Assembly (NCBI GenBank): GCA_022843325.1
Contig: JALHNV010000006.1
Coordinates: 20,593 to 84,592, forward strand
Length of the DNA: 64,000 nt
From: Pseudolabrys sp.
GTDB taxonomy: Bacteria > Pseudomonadota > Alphaproteobacteria > Rhizobiales > Xanthobacteraceae
Direction of reading: 5' to 3'
The position numbers and the translations under genes are program-made. A model generated the notes under the pieces. The model saw only the letters and a program-made list of their open reading frames with translations. It was not told the DNA's origin and did no database searches. Positions 55,317 to 64,000 of this stretch are shown piece after piece; position 1 is the stretch's first letter, and each line of letters begins with the position of its first letter.

Positions 55317-56613
55317 GGCCGACCCGCTGGCGCAGCGCAAGTTGCATCAGGTAGGGCTCGATCGCTTGCAGCGTGCGCTCCAATGCGCCGCCCAGCGTAT
55401 CGACCGTTGCGCGCGCCGCCTGAGCCATGCGTTCGCGCGCCGCCGGCTGGCCCAGCATCGCGGCGAGGCCGGCGGTGAGGCGGTCGGCGTCAAGCACCGT
55501 TTCGGCGCCGTGCGCCTCGTCGAGCGCGCGATAGATTTCAGCAAAATTCCACACATGCGGCCCATGCAGGATGGCGGCGCCGAGCTTGGCGGCCTCGATC
55601 GGATTCTGTCCGCCATGCCGCACCAGCGAGCCGCCGACGAACACGACCGGCGCCAGGCGGTAGATCAGCCCCAGCTCGCCCATCGTATCAGCGATGTACA
55701 CATCGGTATTGCGCTTCGGCAGGTTGCCCGTCGAGCGCAGCGTGGACGACAGGCCTGCCGCCGCCGCGATATCCATGACGCCGGGGCCGCGCTCGGCATG
55801 GCGCGGCGCGATCAATGTCAACAGGCCGGGGAAGTTCGCCCGCAGGCGGGCATGCGCGGCGACGATGAAATCCTCTTCGCCGGGATGGGTCGAGGTTGCG
55901 GCCAGCACCGGCCGGTCGCCGATGGCGTCGCGGAGCGCGTTCAGGCTGGCGGTGTCGGCGGGCGGTGCGGGGACATCGAACTTGAGATTGCCGGTGGTGA
56001 CGATGCGTGGTGCGCCGAGGTCATCGATGCGCAAAGCGTCGGCCGGCGTTCGCGCCAGGCACAGATCGAAACGATGCAGCAGGTTGCCGATCGAGCGCGG
56101 CAGATAGCGCCAGCGTTGAAATGAATGCTCCGACAGCCGCCCGTTGACCATGATCATCGGCACGTTTCGCCGGGCAGTCTCGATGAGCATGTTAGGCCAC
56201 AGGTCGGATTCGACGAACAGCGCCAGGTCCGGCTGCCAATGTTCGAGAAAGCGTCGCATATAGCGCGGCACGTCGAGTGGCACGAATTGATGGATGACGC
56301 CGGGCGGCAGCCGCTGCTCCGCCATTGCGCTCGATGTGACGGTGCCGGACGTCACCAGCACGCGAATATTGCGGGCGGCGATCCGCGCGATCAGCGGCAG
56401 CACGCAGATCAGTTCGCCGACGCTGGCGCCGTGGATCCAGACCAGCGGTCCTGCCGGACGCTCGAAACCGGCTTCGCCGCGCCGCTCGCCAAGCCGTGAA
56501 TGAATTTCCTTGCCGCGCTTGAGCCGCCGCGCCAGCAGCAGCGGTGCCAGCGGCCGTGCCGAAGCTGACAGCAGCCGATAGGCGCGCAACGGTGCGGTCA
56601 GTTTGTCGCTCAC
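55309..56613 (-). CDS. waaA: 3-deoxy-D-manno-octulosonic-acid transferase
   Basis: Adds Kdo to lipid A, starting the core oligosaccharide. It is 434 residues from GTG 56613, whose first bases overlap the previous stop by four. After a short N-terminal hydrophobic stretch come H-G-A-S-V-G-E-L (with the catalytic Glu), F-V-E-S-D-L-W-P-N, and the C-terminal GT-B nucleotide site with A-D-T-M-G-E-L-G and G-G-Q-N-P-I-E-A. How many Kdo residues it adds cannot be read. It lies between DUF374 and lpxK. Confidence 0.95.
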   Translation of the reverse strand: MSDKLTAPLRAYRLLSASARPLAPLLLARRLKRGKEIHSRLGERRGEAGFERPAGPLVWIHGASVGELICVLPLIARIAARNIRVLVTSGTVTSSAMAEQRLPPGVIHQFVPLDVPRYMRRFLEHWQPDLALFVESDLWPNMLIETARRNVPMIMVNGRLSEHSFQRWRYLPRSIGNLLHRFDLCLARTPADALRIDDLGAPRIVTTGNLKFDVPAPPADTASLNALRDAIGDRPVLAATSTHPGEEDFIVAAHARLRANFPGLLTLIAPRHAERGPGVMDIAAAAGLSSTLRSTGNLPKRNTDVYIADTMGELGLIYRLAPVVFVGGSLVRHGGQNPIEAAKLGAAILHGPHVWNFAEIYRALDEAHGAETVLDADRLTAGLAAMLGQPAARERMAQAARATVDTLGGALERTLQAIEPYLMQLALRQRVGHA

Positions 56614-57311
56614 GGCGCCGGTCCCCGATCGACGATCGCATAGGCGCGCGCCGTGACGGTGTTGAGTTCGTTCTGCACCTGCTGCCGCGCGGATTCCAAC
56701 ACGGCGGCGTCGGCATCGGCCGCCACATAAATCGGCGTTCCGGCAATCATCGACAGCCGGCCGAATGGCAGGTTGATGGCGCTGCGATCCCAGTTGTTGA
56801 GCACCTTGCGGCGCTGCGTCGCGATGGCCACGGGATAAATCGGTCGTCCCGAGCGCTGCGCCAGCTTGACGACGCCCATGCCGGCGACACGTGAAATCTT
56901 CGGTACGTCGGCGGTCAGCGCGACGTTATAGCCGTCATGCAACGCTTCCAGCATTTCGTGGAAGGCGGTGGCACCGCCCTTGCGGTGAAATTCGCCATTA
57001 TGCGCGCCGGAGCCGCGAATGGTGCCGATGCCCAGTCGCTCGGCGGCGCGCGCGTTCATTTCACCGTCGCGGTGCCGCGAGATCAGCACCTTGGTGCGGT
57101 GGCTGGGATGGTCGCGTTTGATGAACGGCGCCATGAAATGCTGACCATGCCACATCGCGATGATGACCGGCATCTGGATGGTCTCATAGATATCCGCCGG
57201 CTCAAGGGTGACCCGGCTGGTGCGCCAGACGAAGCGCAAATAAGACGCCGCTGTCGCTCCAACGGCGCCCAGAAATGCGGGCGAGGCGGCGATCCGGGAG
57301 AACGTCGGCAT
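56610..57311 (-). CDS. DUF374 lysophospholipid-acyltransferase-like protein
   Basis: 233 residues from ATG 57311, four bases after AAAGGGA. The acyltransferase-like motifs are A-M-W-H-G-Q-H-F (in place of H-x4-D), S-R-H-R-D-G-E near 80, R-G-S-G near 102 and A-L-T-A-D-V-P near 136. The N terminus has one membrane-associated segment. Its position before waaA points to acylation of lipid A or a related glycolipid precursor. The exact acceptor is unknown. Confidence 0.88.
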   Translation of the reverse strand: MPTFSRIAASPAFLGAVGATAASYLRFVWRTSRVTLEPADIYETIQMPVIIAMWHGQHFMAPFIKRDHPSHRTKVLISRHRDGEMNARAAERLGIGTIRGSGAHNGEFHRKGGATAFHEMLEALHDGYNVALTADVPKISRVAGMGVVKLAQRSGRPIYPVAIATQRRKVLNNWDRSAINLPFGRLSMIAGTPIYVAADADAAVLESARQQVQNELNTVTARAYAIVDRGPAP

Positions 57312-57334
57312 CGGTCCCTTTCGGGTTCTGAACG

Positions 57335-57586
57335 CTAGCGCGCCGGCTTTGCCGGATTGTCGGGGTCGAGCAGGCGATGCAGGTGAACGATAAAGTAGCG
57401 CATATGCGCGTTGTCGACGGTCTGCTGCGCCTTCGCCTTCCAGGCGACATAAGCGCTGGCATAATTCGGGTAGATGCCGACGGTTTCCACCGCGTCGAGG
57501 TCTTTGAACTCGCTGCCGCCAAGTTCGGTTAGTTCGCCGCCAATGACGAGATGCAGCAACTGTTTGCCGGGTACTATATCGGACAT
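57335..57586 (-). CDS. DUF4170 family protein
   Basis: 83-residue protein with L-H-L-V-I-G-G-E-L near residue 11, F-K-D-L-D-A-V-E-T-V-G-I-Y-P-N-Y and Y-F-I-V-H-L-H-R-L-L-D-P. I recognise these as DUF4170, a small alphaproteobacterial family usually found between cysQ and the DUF374 gene. The function is unknown. It is 23 bases upstream of the DUF374 gene. Confidence 0.85.
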   Translation of the reverse strand: MSDIVPGKQLLHLVIGGELTELGGSEFKDLDAVETVGIYPNYASAYVAWKAKAQQTVDNAHMRYFIVHLHRLLDPDNPAKPAR

Positions 57587-57704
57587 GGCTCGATTCCTGG
57601 CTTGATGTTCGGAGAAGCCCCGGCGGACCCATATGGACGACGAAAGCGAAGATTTAGCGGCAGAACCCGGGTTTATGCAAACCCTGGCTTGATGCCAATT
57701 CGCT

Positions 57705-58508
57705 TCAAGCGAAATCGGCCTGGCGGTTGCGCATCTGTTCGAGCAATGCGCCGTGGCGGGCGGGACCGGCGGCGATCAGCGCGCCGTGCACCACTTGCGG
57801 ACGATTATAAAGTGGCGTGCGGCCGAAAAAGTCGGTCATCGCGCCACCGGCTTCGTGCACCAAAAGGTCGGCCGCGGCAAGGTCCCAGTCGTGACTGCCG
57901 GAGGAGGCGAAGGCGACATCGAGTCCGCCATGCGCCACACGGGTAAGCCGCAAGGCCAGCGAATGCACCTTGGGCTGCGCGAGGATGCCGGGATGGCGGT
58001 CGGCGAGGCGATCGAGGTAGCGCTTCGGCCCGGCCATGCTGGCGCCGTCGAGCGCGTCGCCGCCGCTGGCCACGATCGCGATACCGTTCAACGTGGCGCC
58101 GGCGCCGCGCACGGCGAGAAACATCTCGTCGGTGACCGGAGCATAAAGCGCGGCAAGTTCGGGCCTGCCATCGCCGACCAGTGCCACCGAAATGGTCCAG
58201 TCCGGTTTGCCGGAAATGAAGGCGCGGGTGCCGTCGATCGGGTCGACGATCCAGGCCGTGCGCATGGACCGGCCGGAGAGGCTGTCTTCTGTCTCTTCCG
58301 ATAGCCATCCGGCGTGCGGCGCCAGCGCGGTGAGCCGCGTCTGCAGCAGATTGTTGACGGCAATGTCGGCATCGCTGACCGGCGAGCGGTCCTCACCCTT
58401 GGTCCAGTGCTTGTAATCGAGCCGCCGCGTCGCCAGCGCCAACGCGCCGGCTTCGCGCATCACCGCTTCAAGGGGCGCGCGCAGCGGCGCGCATTCACTG
58501 GCCGGCAA
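57705..58508 (-). CDS. cysQ: CysQ-like 3'(2'),5'-bisphosphate nucleotidase (IMPase family)
   Basis: Member of the inositol monophosphatase family, probably acting on PAP or related phosphates. It is 267 residues from TTG 58508, which overlaps the pmbA end by 14 bases; a later Met near residue 17 is the alternative. The metal motifs are W-L-S-E-E-T near 70, V-D-P-I-D-G-T-R-A-F near 91 and the late S-H-D-W-D-L-A-A-A-D-L-L. A general phosphatase on inositol phosphate cannot be excluded. It follows pmbA and precedes DUF4170 by 118 bases. Confidence 0.85.
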   Translation of the reverse strand: MPASECAPLRAPLEAVMREAGALALATRRLDYKHWTKGEDRSPVSDADIAVNNLLQTRLTALAPHAGWLSEETEDSLSGRSMRTAWIVDPIDGTRAFISGKPDWTISVALVGDGRPELAALYAPVTDEMFLAVRGAGATLNGIAIVASGGDALDGASMAGPKRYLDRLADRHPGILAQPKVHSLALRLTRVAHGGLDVAFASSGSHDWDLAAADLLVHEAGGAMTDFFGRTPLYNRPQVVHGALIAAGPARHGALLEQMRNRQADFA

Positions 58509-59859
58509 CGGTCAGGCCCTCCAGTCGCACCGTCGGCGCATTGATGGTCGAGCGGAATTCCAAATCGTTGGCCGGCGTCATGCTGCGGAAAATGTCGAAC
58601 AGATGGCCGGCGATGGTCACCTCGCTGACCGGATAGGTCTTGTGGCCGTTCTCGATCCAGAAGCCGGAGGCGCCGCGGCTGTAGTCGCCGGTCACCATGT
58701 TGACGCCCATGCCGATCAGGTCGGTGACATAGAAGCCATCTTCGATGTCGGCGATCAGTTGTTCGGGCGACGTGGTGCCGGGCTCGAGATGCACGTTGCT
58801 GGCCCCGGGCGAGGGCGACGACGAGACGCCGCGCTGCGCGTGTCCCGTGGTGACGAGACCGAGTTCGCGCGCGGTGGCGCAATCGAGCAGCCAGGAGCGC
58901 AGCACGCCGCCGTCGATCAAAGAGAGCTTCCGGCCCGCGACGCCTTCGCCATCGAACGGATGCGAGCGGAGGCCGCGCTTGCGCAGCGGATCATCGATGA
59001 TGCGGATGTTGTCGGCGAAAAGCTTCTCGCCCATCTTCTCGCGCAGGAAGCTGGTCTTGCGCGCGATCGACGCGCCGTTCACGGCGCCGGCCAGATGCGA
59101 CACCAGCGTGCTGGCGACGCGGCGATCGAACACCACCGGCACCTTGCGGGTCGTCACCTTGCGCGGGTTGATGCGTTCGACCGCGCGCTCGCCGGCGGTG
59201 CGGCCGATTTTCTCCGGACTGTCGAGATCGGCGGCGTGCAGCGCCGAGGAGAAATCGTAATCGCGCTCCATGCCGGTGCCCTCGCCGGCGATGGCCGTCA
59301 TCGATACCCCGTGCCGCGAGCCGAGATAGGCGCCGCGGAAACCGTGGCTGGTCACCAGCACCATGCCGCCGATGCCGGCCGACGCCGAAGCGCCGCCCGA
59401 TTTGGAAACGCCTTTAACGGCGAGCGCGGCCTGTTCGGCGTCGCGCGCCAGTTTTTCAAGCTGCGCCACCGTCGGCAGGTCGCGGTCGATGAGATCGAGA
59501 TCGGCGAATTGACGGGCCAGCAGGCTTTCGTCGGCCAGACCGGCATATTTGTCTTCCGGCGCGACGCGCGCCATTGCCACGGCGCGCTCGGCCAAAGCCT
59601 GGCTGCCGTCGCCGGACAGGTCATTGGTCGAGACCACCGCCTGGCGGCGGCCGACCAGAACGCGCAGACCGAGATCGTCGCCTTCGGAATTTTCCGATTC
59701 TTCAACCGCACCGTCGCGCACCTCGATCGACAGCGAGACGCCGCGCACCACGACAGCGTCGGCGGCATCGGCGCCGGCCGCACGGGCGGCTTTCACCAGC
59801 CGTTCGGCACGGTCGGTAAGGGCGGACTGGTCGAACAGGGAGGCTGTGGGGGCGAGCAT
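58495..59859 (-). CDS. pmbA: TldE/PmbA family peptidase component
   Basis: 454 residues from ATG 59859; an earlier start at 59943 is rejected. PmbA (TldE) pairs with TldD, whose gene is not in the window, to form a heterodimeric metallopeptidase that trims peptides such as CcdA and microcin B17 precursors. Marks are R-G-V-S-L-S-I-E-V-R-D-G near residue 36, G-L-R-V-L-V-G-R-R-Q, and the late N-V-H-L-E-P-G and G-D-Y-S-R-G-A-S-G-F-W-I-E-N-G segments. It lacks the HExxH motif, which belongs to TldD. A possible 25-codon frame lies 34 bases upstream. Confidence 0.93.
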   Translation of the reverse strand: MLAPTASLFDQSALTDRAERLVKAARAAGADAADAVVVRGVSLSIEVRDGAVEESENSEGDDLGLRVLVGRRQAVVSTNDLSGDGSQALAERAVAMARVAPEDKYAGLADESLLARQFADLDLIDRDLPTVAQLEKLARDAEQAALAVKGVSKSGGASASAGIGGMVLVTSHGFRGAYLGSRHGVSMTAIAGEGTGMERDYDFSSALHAADLDSPEKIGRTAGERAVERINPRKVTTRKVPVVFDRRVASTLVSHLAGAVNGASIARKTSFLREKMGEKLFADNIRIIDDPLRKRGLRSHPFDGEGVAGRKLSLIDGGVLRSWLLDCATARELGLVTTGHAQRGVSSSPSPGASNVHLEPGTTSPEQLIADIEDGFYVTDLIGMGVNMVTGDYSRGASGFWIENGHKTYPVSEVTIAGHLFDIFRSMTPANDLEFRSTINAPTVRLEGLTVAGQ

Positions 59860-59926
59860 GATGGCTTTCAAATGGCGCTTGTGGCGCTCCGGTTCAACCG
59901 GCGGATCGGAACAATTCGGCGGCGGA

Positions 59927-59974
59927 TCGCAACACCTCGTCAATCATGGTTCGCAACGCGTCGTCAATCATGGA
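59927..59974. repeat. 24-bp tandem repeat upstream of pmbA
   Basis: The units 59927-59950 and 59951-59974 are direct tandem copies differing at three of 24 positions. They start TCGCAAC and share TCGTCAATCATGG. Read on the minus strand, the region gives a 25-codon open frame (59971 to 59894) with two similar eight-residue units, M-I-D-D-A-L-R-T and M-I-D-E-V-L-R-S. No ribosome site precedes it. Confidence 0.7.
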
Positions 59975-60097
59975 GGGCGATACCATTTTTGCTAACGGCG
60001 ATTAACCGCGAACTTTAAGCAGATTCGGACGTCATTCCGCCATCATCCCCCTGCGACCGGGCACATAAGCCTGGCGCGGGAGAGTTTGAGGCGTCAA

Positions 60098-60667
60098 ATG
60101 AGAAGTGGCGGATACCCCGGCGGGTCGGGTCGCGCAATGCGACTCGACCCGTTCAGCCTCCCCGTGCGTTTCGCGGCGACCGACGCCGCGGCCGACGAGC
60201 GGGTCAGGCACGTGGAACTGCACCGCGAACGCGTGGTGGTGCGGCGTTCGCTGTCCGGCATGCGCATGGCGCTCAACCTGCCGGTGAAGGCTTTCACCGG
60301 CGTCGCCATCAAGGTCAAAGCGGGCGAGGGCGACAATGGCGCCACCGTTTGGGTCGTGCTGCAGCACCGCGACCCGGCGCTGGCGCTGCCGCTGTTTGTC
60401 ACCCGGGAGACCGACGAGGCCTTCGCCGAGTGGCGGACCTGGGCCAAGGTCCTCGGCCTGCCGCTGCTGGTGGAAGAAGACGGCGCCCTCACCGAGCCTT
60501 TCGCACGGCTCGGCCAGATGCGTCTGGAGGCTGTCAAGCCGCGCCGCCGCCGCCGCAGTGCGCTGAAGCGCCGGCGGCCGACCATGCCGCTGCGCCGGGC
60601 GATGGGTGGTCTGACGGCGGCCACGCCGGTGCATCGCGGCGAGCGCGAGATCATCGCGCGGAATTAA
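60098..60667 (+). CDS. DUF6101 family protein
   Basis: 189 residues from ATG 60098, seven bases after GAGG; a TTG 12 bases upstream is less likely. It has P-F-S-L-P-V-R-F-A-A-T-D near residue 20, a block of basic strands around H-R-E-R-V-V-V-R-R, and a strongly basic Arg-rich segment (P-R-R-R-R-R-S-A-L-K-R-R-R-P) in the C-terminal third that may bind nucleic acid. I recognise the family by its N terminus only; the function is unknown. The gene is divergent from pmbA and convergent with the hydantoinase gene. Confidence 0.7.
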   Translation: MRSGGYPGGSGRAMRLDPFSLPVRFAATDAAADERVRHVELHRERVVVRRSLSGMRMALNLPVKAFTGVAIKVKAGEGDNGATVWVVLQHRDPALALPLFVTRETDEAFAEWRTWAKVLGLPLLVEEDGALTEPFARLGQMRLEAVKPRRRRRSALKRRRPTMPLRRAMGGLTAATPVHRGEREIIARN

Positions 60668-60685
60668 CCGCTTGTTTTCTTTGCC

Positions 60686-63600
60686 TCACGCCTTGCCATA
60701 CCCTCCCGCCGTCGGCGTCTGGATGATGATCGCCTCATCGGTATCGATCGTGGTGGCGTCGCAGCCTTGCAGCCGCTCCATCCGCCCGTCCTTGCGCCGC
60801 ACCCAGTTCTCGCCGATCTGGCCGTCCTCGCCACCGGCCAGACCGAACGGTCGCACGCGGCGGTGACCGGTGAGCAACGTGCACTCCATGGTCTCGCGGA
60901 AACGGATGGTACGGCGGATGCCGTCGCCCGCGCTCCACTTGCCCTTGCCGCCGGAGCCCTTGCGGATGTGGAAGTCCTCCAGCACCACCGGATAGCGGAA
61001 TTCCAGCACTTCGGGATCGGTCAGCCGCGTGTTCGTCATGTGCGTGTGCACGGCATCGGTGCCGGGAAAGCCGGGGCCGGCCGGCGAACCCGAGCAGATG
61101 GTCTCGTAATACTGATAGGTCTTGTTGCCGAAGTTCAGGTTGTTCATGGTGCCTTGCGCGGCGGCCATGGCGCCGAGCGCGCCGAACAGGCAGTTGGTCA
61201 CCGCCTGTGACGTCTCGACATTGCCGGCGACAACGGCGGCGGGATATTCCGGCGTCAGCATCGACTTCTTCGGCACCACGATGTTGATCGGCCGCAGGCA
61301 GCCGGCATTCATCGGAATGTCGTCGTCGACCATCACGCGGAACACGTAGAGCACGGCGGCGCGCGTGACAGGTTCCGGCGCGTTGAAATTGGTCGGCTGC
61401 TGCGGCGAGGTGCCGGTGAAGTCGACGGTGGCCTCGCGCTTCTTCTTGTCGACCGTGATCTTCACCTTGATCACGGTGCCCTGGTCCATCTCGTAGCTGA
61501 ATTCACTGTCGTGCAGCCGGTCAATGACGCGGCGAACGCTTTCGGCGGCGTTGTCCTGGACGTGCTGCATGTAGGCCGTCACCACCGGCATGGTGAACAG
61601 CGTCACCATTTTGCGCAGTTCGGCCACGCCTTTCTCGTTGGCGGCGATCTGCGCCTTGATGTCGTTGATGTTCTGCACCGGGTTTCGCGCCGGATACTTT
61701 GCCCCCAGCAGCGCCGCCAGCAATTCCTTCTCGCGGAAGCGCCCACGATCGACCAGCTTGAAATTGTCGAACAGCACGCCCTCCTGCTCGATGGTCGTGG
61801 CATTGGGCGACATCGAGCCCGGCGAGATGCCGCCGACATCGGCGTGATGGCCGCGCGACGCCACCCAGAACAGGATCTTTTTCTTTTTGTCGTCGAACAC
61901 CGGCGTGCAGACGGTGATGTCGGGCAGATGCGTGCCGCCGTTATAGGGCGCGTTGATGACGTAGACGTCACCGGGCCTGATCTTGCCCTTGTTGTCGCGG
62001 ATCACGGTCTCGACCGAACGGTCCATGGAGCCGAGATGCACCGGCATGTGCGGCGCGTTGGCCACCAGCGTGCCGTCCGCTGCGAACACCGCGCAGGAGA
62101 AGTCGAGCCGCTCCTTGATGTTGACGGAGTAGGCGGTGTTCTGCAGCGATACGCCCATCTGTTCGGCGATCGACATGAACAGGTTGTTGAACACCTCCAG
62201 CATGATCGGGTCGGCGTGGGTTCCGATCGCATACGTGCGCTTCAGCGCCTTGACGCGCGTCAACACCAGATGATCTTTCGCCGTCAGTTCGGCCTGCCAG
62301 CCCGGCTCGACGACGATGGTCTGGTGCGGCTCGATGATGATGGCTGCGCCCTTGATTTTGGCGCCGATCTTCAACTGGTCACGGGTATAGACATTGGCCT
62401 TGTGCCATTGCCCCTGCGAGAAGAAGCGGGTGCGCCGCGCCGGCGTCGGCAGTTTTGCCGCCGTGCGCCGGGCCTTCTTCTCATTGAACCTCGCACCGCC
62501 GCCGACGGCTTCTACAGAAACCGCCTCGACCACCATCTGCTTGTTGCGGTCGATGAAGCCGAAGCGCGCCTTGTGCGCCTTCTCGAAGGCGCGTTGCATC
62601 GCGGGCAGGGCGCCGGCCTGCACCACCAAAGCGGTGTCGGTGCCGGCGTAACGGATGTGGGCGCGAACGATGACCTTGATCTTGGCCGCCGCCACGCCCT
62701 GTCCGGCGACCTCGGCCTTGACCGCGCGGCCGAGCGTGGCGCCGGTTTTTTTCAGGGAGGCGAGCGCCTTGGCGCCGAACGGCAGCTCGATCGCCTGTTC
62801 GCGGGTGGCGCGAATGTCGGCCAGCCCCATGCCATAGGCCGACAGCAGCGACGAGAACGGATGGATCAGCACCTTGGTCATGCCGAGCGCGTCGGCCACC
62901 AGACAGGCATGCTGGCCGCCGGCGCCGCCGAAGCAATTAAGTGCATAGCGGGTCACGTCATAGCCGCGCTGCACCGAAATCTTCTTGATCGCATTGGCCA
63001 TGTTCTCGACCGCGATCTTGATGAAGCCGTCGGCGATTTCCTCCGCCGACTTGCCATCGATCTGTTGGGCCAGTTCGGCGAAGTCACGCTTGACCGCGTC
63101 GGCGTCGAGCGGCTGGTCCTGCTGCGGCCCGAAGATCTTCGGGAAGAAGTCCGGCAGCAGCTTGCCGGCCATCACATTGGCGTCGGTGACGGCCAGCGGA
63201 CCGCCGCGGCGGTAGCAGGCCGGCCCCGGATTGGCGCCGGCCGAGTCGGGGCCGACGCGGAAGCGTGCGCCATCGAAATGCAGGATCGAGCCGCCGCCGG
63301 CGGCCACGGTGTGAATGAGCATCATCGGCGCTCGCATGCGCACGCCGGCGACTTCGGTCTCGAAGGCGCGTTCGTATTCGCCATCGAAATGCGACACGTC
63401 GGTCGAGGTGCCGCCCATGTCGAAGCCGATCAGCCGGTCGAAGCCAGCCTGCCGGCCGGTCTCCGCCATGCCAACCACGCCGCCGGCCGGGCCAGAGAGG
63501 ATGGCGTCCTTGCCCTGAAACAGCTCGGCCGCGGTGAGTCCGCCAGACGACATCATGAACATCAGGCGGATTTCTTCTTCACCACCTTCCCCTCCAGGGG

Positions 63601-64000
63601 AGGGTAAGACTGCAGTGCCCTGCATCTCCTTCGACACCCGGCTCACGTACCGTTTCAGGATCGGCGATAGATAGGCGTCGACCACCGTCGTATCGCCGCG
63701 GCCGACCAGCTTGATCAGCGGCGAGACTTCGTGGCTCACCGAGACTTGGGCAAATCCCATGTCGCGCGCGATCGAGGCGACGCGCTGTTCGTGCTCGGGG
63801 TAGCGATAAGCGTGCATGAACACGATCGCGACGGCGTCGATGCCGTCGGCTTTCGCCGCTTCCAGATCGGCGCGCACGGCGCCGAGATCGGGTTCACGCT
63901 CGACCTTGCCGTCGGCCAGCACGCGCTCATCGACTTCCGCCACGCGCTCGTACAAAAGTTCGGGTTTGACGATGTGCTTGGCGAAAATTTTCGGCCGCGC
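60686..64000 (-). CDS. Fused HyuA-HyuB 5-oxoprolinase/hydantoinase-like protein (5' end outside window)
   Basis: The open frame continues past 64000, so at least the first residues are missing; about 1104 codons are visible. The N-terminal part is hydantoinase A: R-P-K-I-F near the edge, [17 protein letters not shown], and [10 protein letters not shown] (ATP site). The C-terminal part from about visible residue 600 is hydantoinase B ([17 protein letters not shown]). Eukaryotic-type 5-oxoprolinases have this fused order and open 5-oxoproline with ATP. A short palindromic repeat lies in frame near 63585-63604. The substrate could also be another cyclic amide. Confidence 0.9.
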   Translation of the reverse strand, partial: ARPKIFAKHIVKPELLYERVAEVDERVLADGKVEREPDLGAVRADLEAAKADGIDAVAIVFMHAYRYPEHEQRVASIARDMGFAQVSVSHEVSPLIKLVGRGDTTVVDAYLSPILKRYVSRVSKEMQGTAVLPSPGGEGGEEEIRLMFMMSSGGLTAAELFQGKDAILSGPAGGVVGMAETGRQAGFDRLIGFDMGGTSTDVSHFDGEYERAFETEVAGVRMRAPMMLIHTVAAGGGSILHFDGARFRVGPDSAGANPGPACYRRGGPLAVTDANVMAGKLLPDFFPKIFGPQQDQPLDADAVKRDFAELAQQIDGKSAEEIADGFIKIAVENMANAIKKISVQRGYDVTRYALNCFGGAGGQHACLVADALGMTKVLIHPFSSLLSAYGMGLADIRATREQAIELPFGAKALASLKKTGATLGRAVKAEVAGQGVAAAKIKVIVRAHIRYAGTDTALVVQAGALPAMQRAFEKAHKARFGFIDRNKQMVVEAVSVEAVGGGARFNEKKARRTAAKLPTPARRTRFFSQGQWHKANVYTRDQLKIGAKIKGAAIIIEPHQTIVVEPGWQAELTAKDHLVLTRVKALKRTYAIGTHADPIMLEVFNNLFMSIAEQMGVSLQNTAYSVNIKERLDFSCAVFAADGTLVANAPHMPVHLGSMDRSVETVIRDNKGKIRPGDVYVINAPYNGGTHLPDITVCTPVFDDKKKKILFWVASRGHHADVGGISPGSMSPNATTIEQEGVLFDNFKLVDRGRFREKELLAALLGAKYPARNPVQNINDIKAQIAANEKGVAELRKMVTLFTMPVVTAYMQHVQDNAAESVRRVIDRLHDSEFSYEMDQGTVIKVKITVDKKKREATVDFTGTSPQQPTNFNAPEPVTRAAVLYVFRVMVDDDIPMNAGCLRPINIVVPKKSMLTPEYPAAVVAGNVETSQAVTNCLFGALGAMAAAQGTMNNLNFGNKTYQYYETICSGSPAGPGFPGTDAVHTHMTNTRLTDPEVLEFRYPVVLEDFHIRKGSGGKGKWSAGDGIRRTIRFRETMECTLLTGHRRVRPFGLAGGEDGQIGENWVRRKDGRMERLQGCDATTIDTDEAIIIQTPTAGGYGKA
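63585..63604. repeat. Short palindrome inside the hydantoinase gene
   Basis: CCTTCCCCT (63585-63593) and AGGGGAGGG (63596-63604) form a near-perfect inverted repeat with one mismatch. On the coding strand it reads L-P-S-P-G-G-E-G-G between the usual K-E-M-Q-G-T and [18 protein letters not shown]...AGGGGAG elements are a dispersed family in these genomes. The frame is kept. Confidence 0.65.

Noticed and set aside
61511-63607. 698-codon plus-strand open frame opposite the hydantoinase gene
   Set aside because: It is an antisense shadow: high third-position GC removes stops on the other strand. Its translation is Arg/His/Ala-rich without domains, while the minus strand shows clear HyuA/HyuB motifs.

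Overview
The window reads as chromosomal DNA of a GC-rich alphaproteobacterium of the order Hyphomicrobiales (Rhizobiales), most like the Nitrobacteraceae/Xanthobacteraceae (Bradyrhizobium, Rhodopseudomonas, Pseudolabrys type). The reasons are the strong GC bias with long antisense open frames, a two-subunit HisG/HisZ enzyme, a CIRCE-controlled groESL operon, a lipid A/Kdo block with DUF4170, DUF374 and DUF2093 genes, an lspA-DUF3035-M16-M16 block, and several families of short palindromic repeats typical of these genomes. I placed it by recognising families from memory; no search was run. No rRNA, tRNA, CRISPR, insertion sequence or prophage is visible.

Layout. 1-376: 5' end of an SbmA/BacA-YddA-like exporter, divergent from a TRAP transporter (dctP, dctQ, dctM) followed by an amidase and a 59-residue membrane protein. 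5.4-9.3 kb: secreted dienelactone-hydrolase-like protein, META-like protein and groES-groEL with promoter, CIRCE, an intercistronic palindrome and a terminator. 9.3-13.6 kb: lipoprotein, MFS transporter, CheZ-like phosphatase, L,D-transpeptidase and DUF2076 protein. 13.6-16.1 kb: sugar-modification cluster (ChbG/HpnK-like deacetylase, GtrB-like glycosyltransferase, GtrA flippase). 16.1-22.1 kb: hisG, hisZ and hisS, interrupted by a SnoaL-like and a transglutaminase gene. 22.5-26.9 kb: omega-aminotransferase, twin-ABM secreted protein and a thioredoxin-domain/UGSC redox pair. 26.9-31.2 kb: GT39 glycosyltransferase, TipF-like degenerate EAL protein, HAD phosphatase and a CheY-like regulator.

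31.3-45.7 kb is mostly housekeeping: ribF, ileS, lspA, DUF3035, two M16 proteins, pgi, arfB, mutL, rsmD, an RsuA-type pseudouridine synthase and tadA. 45.9-51.4 kb: phosphotransferase, bicupin, vapBC, purD and xseA. 51.4-54.0 kb: TonB-dependent receptor plus DUF2946 protein behind a Zur-box-like palindrome, probably zinc uptake. 54.1-60.7 kb: lipid A/Kdo block (lpxK, waaA, DUF374, DUF4170, cysQ, pmbA). 60.7-64.0 kb: fused HyuA-HyuB 5-oxoprolinase-like protein cut by the window edge.

The most striking observation is an 81-bp palindromic repeat lying exactly in frame inside ileS (codons 244-270). It shares 18- and 13-bp identical blocks with an intergenic copy 12 kb away, and the intergenic copies carry stop codons in the frame that is open in ileS. 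This resembles the palindromic elements inserted in Rickettsia proteins. A second, unrelated short palindrome lies in frame in the hydantoinase gene. Other points of interest are the UGSC/thioredoxin pair, the Zur-box receptor locus, the TipF-like EAL protein and a compositionally distinct patch in hisS.
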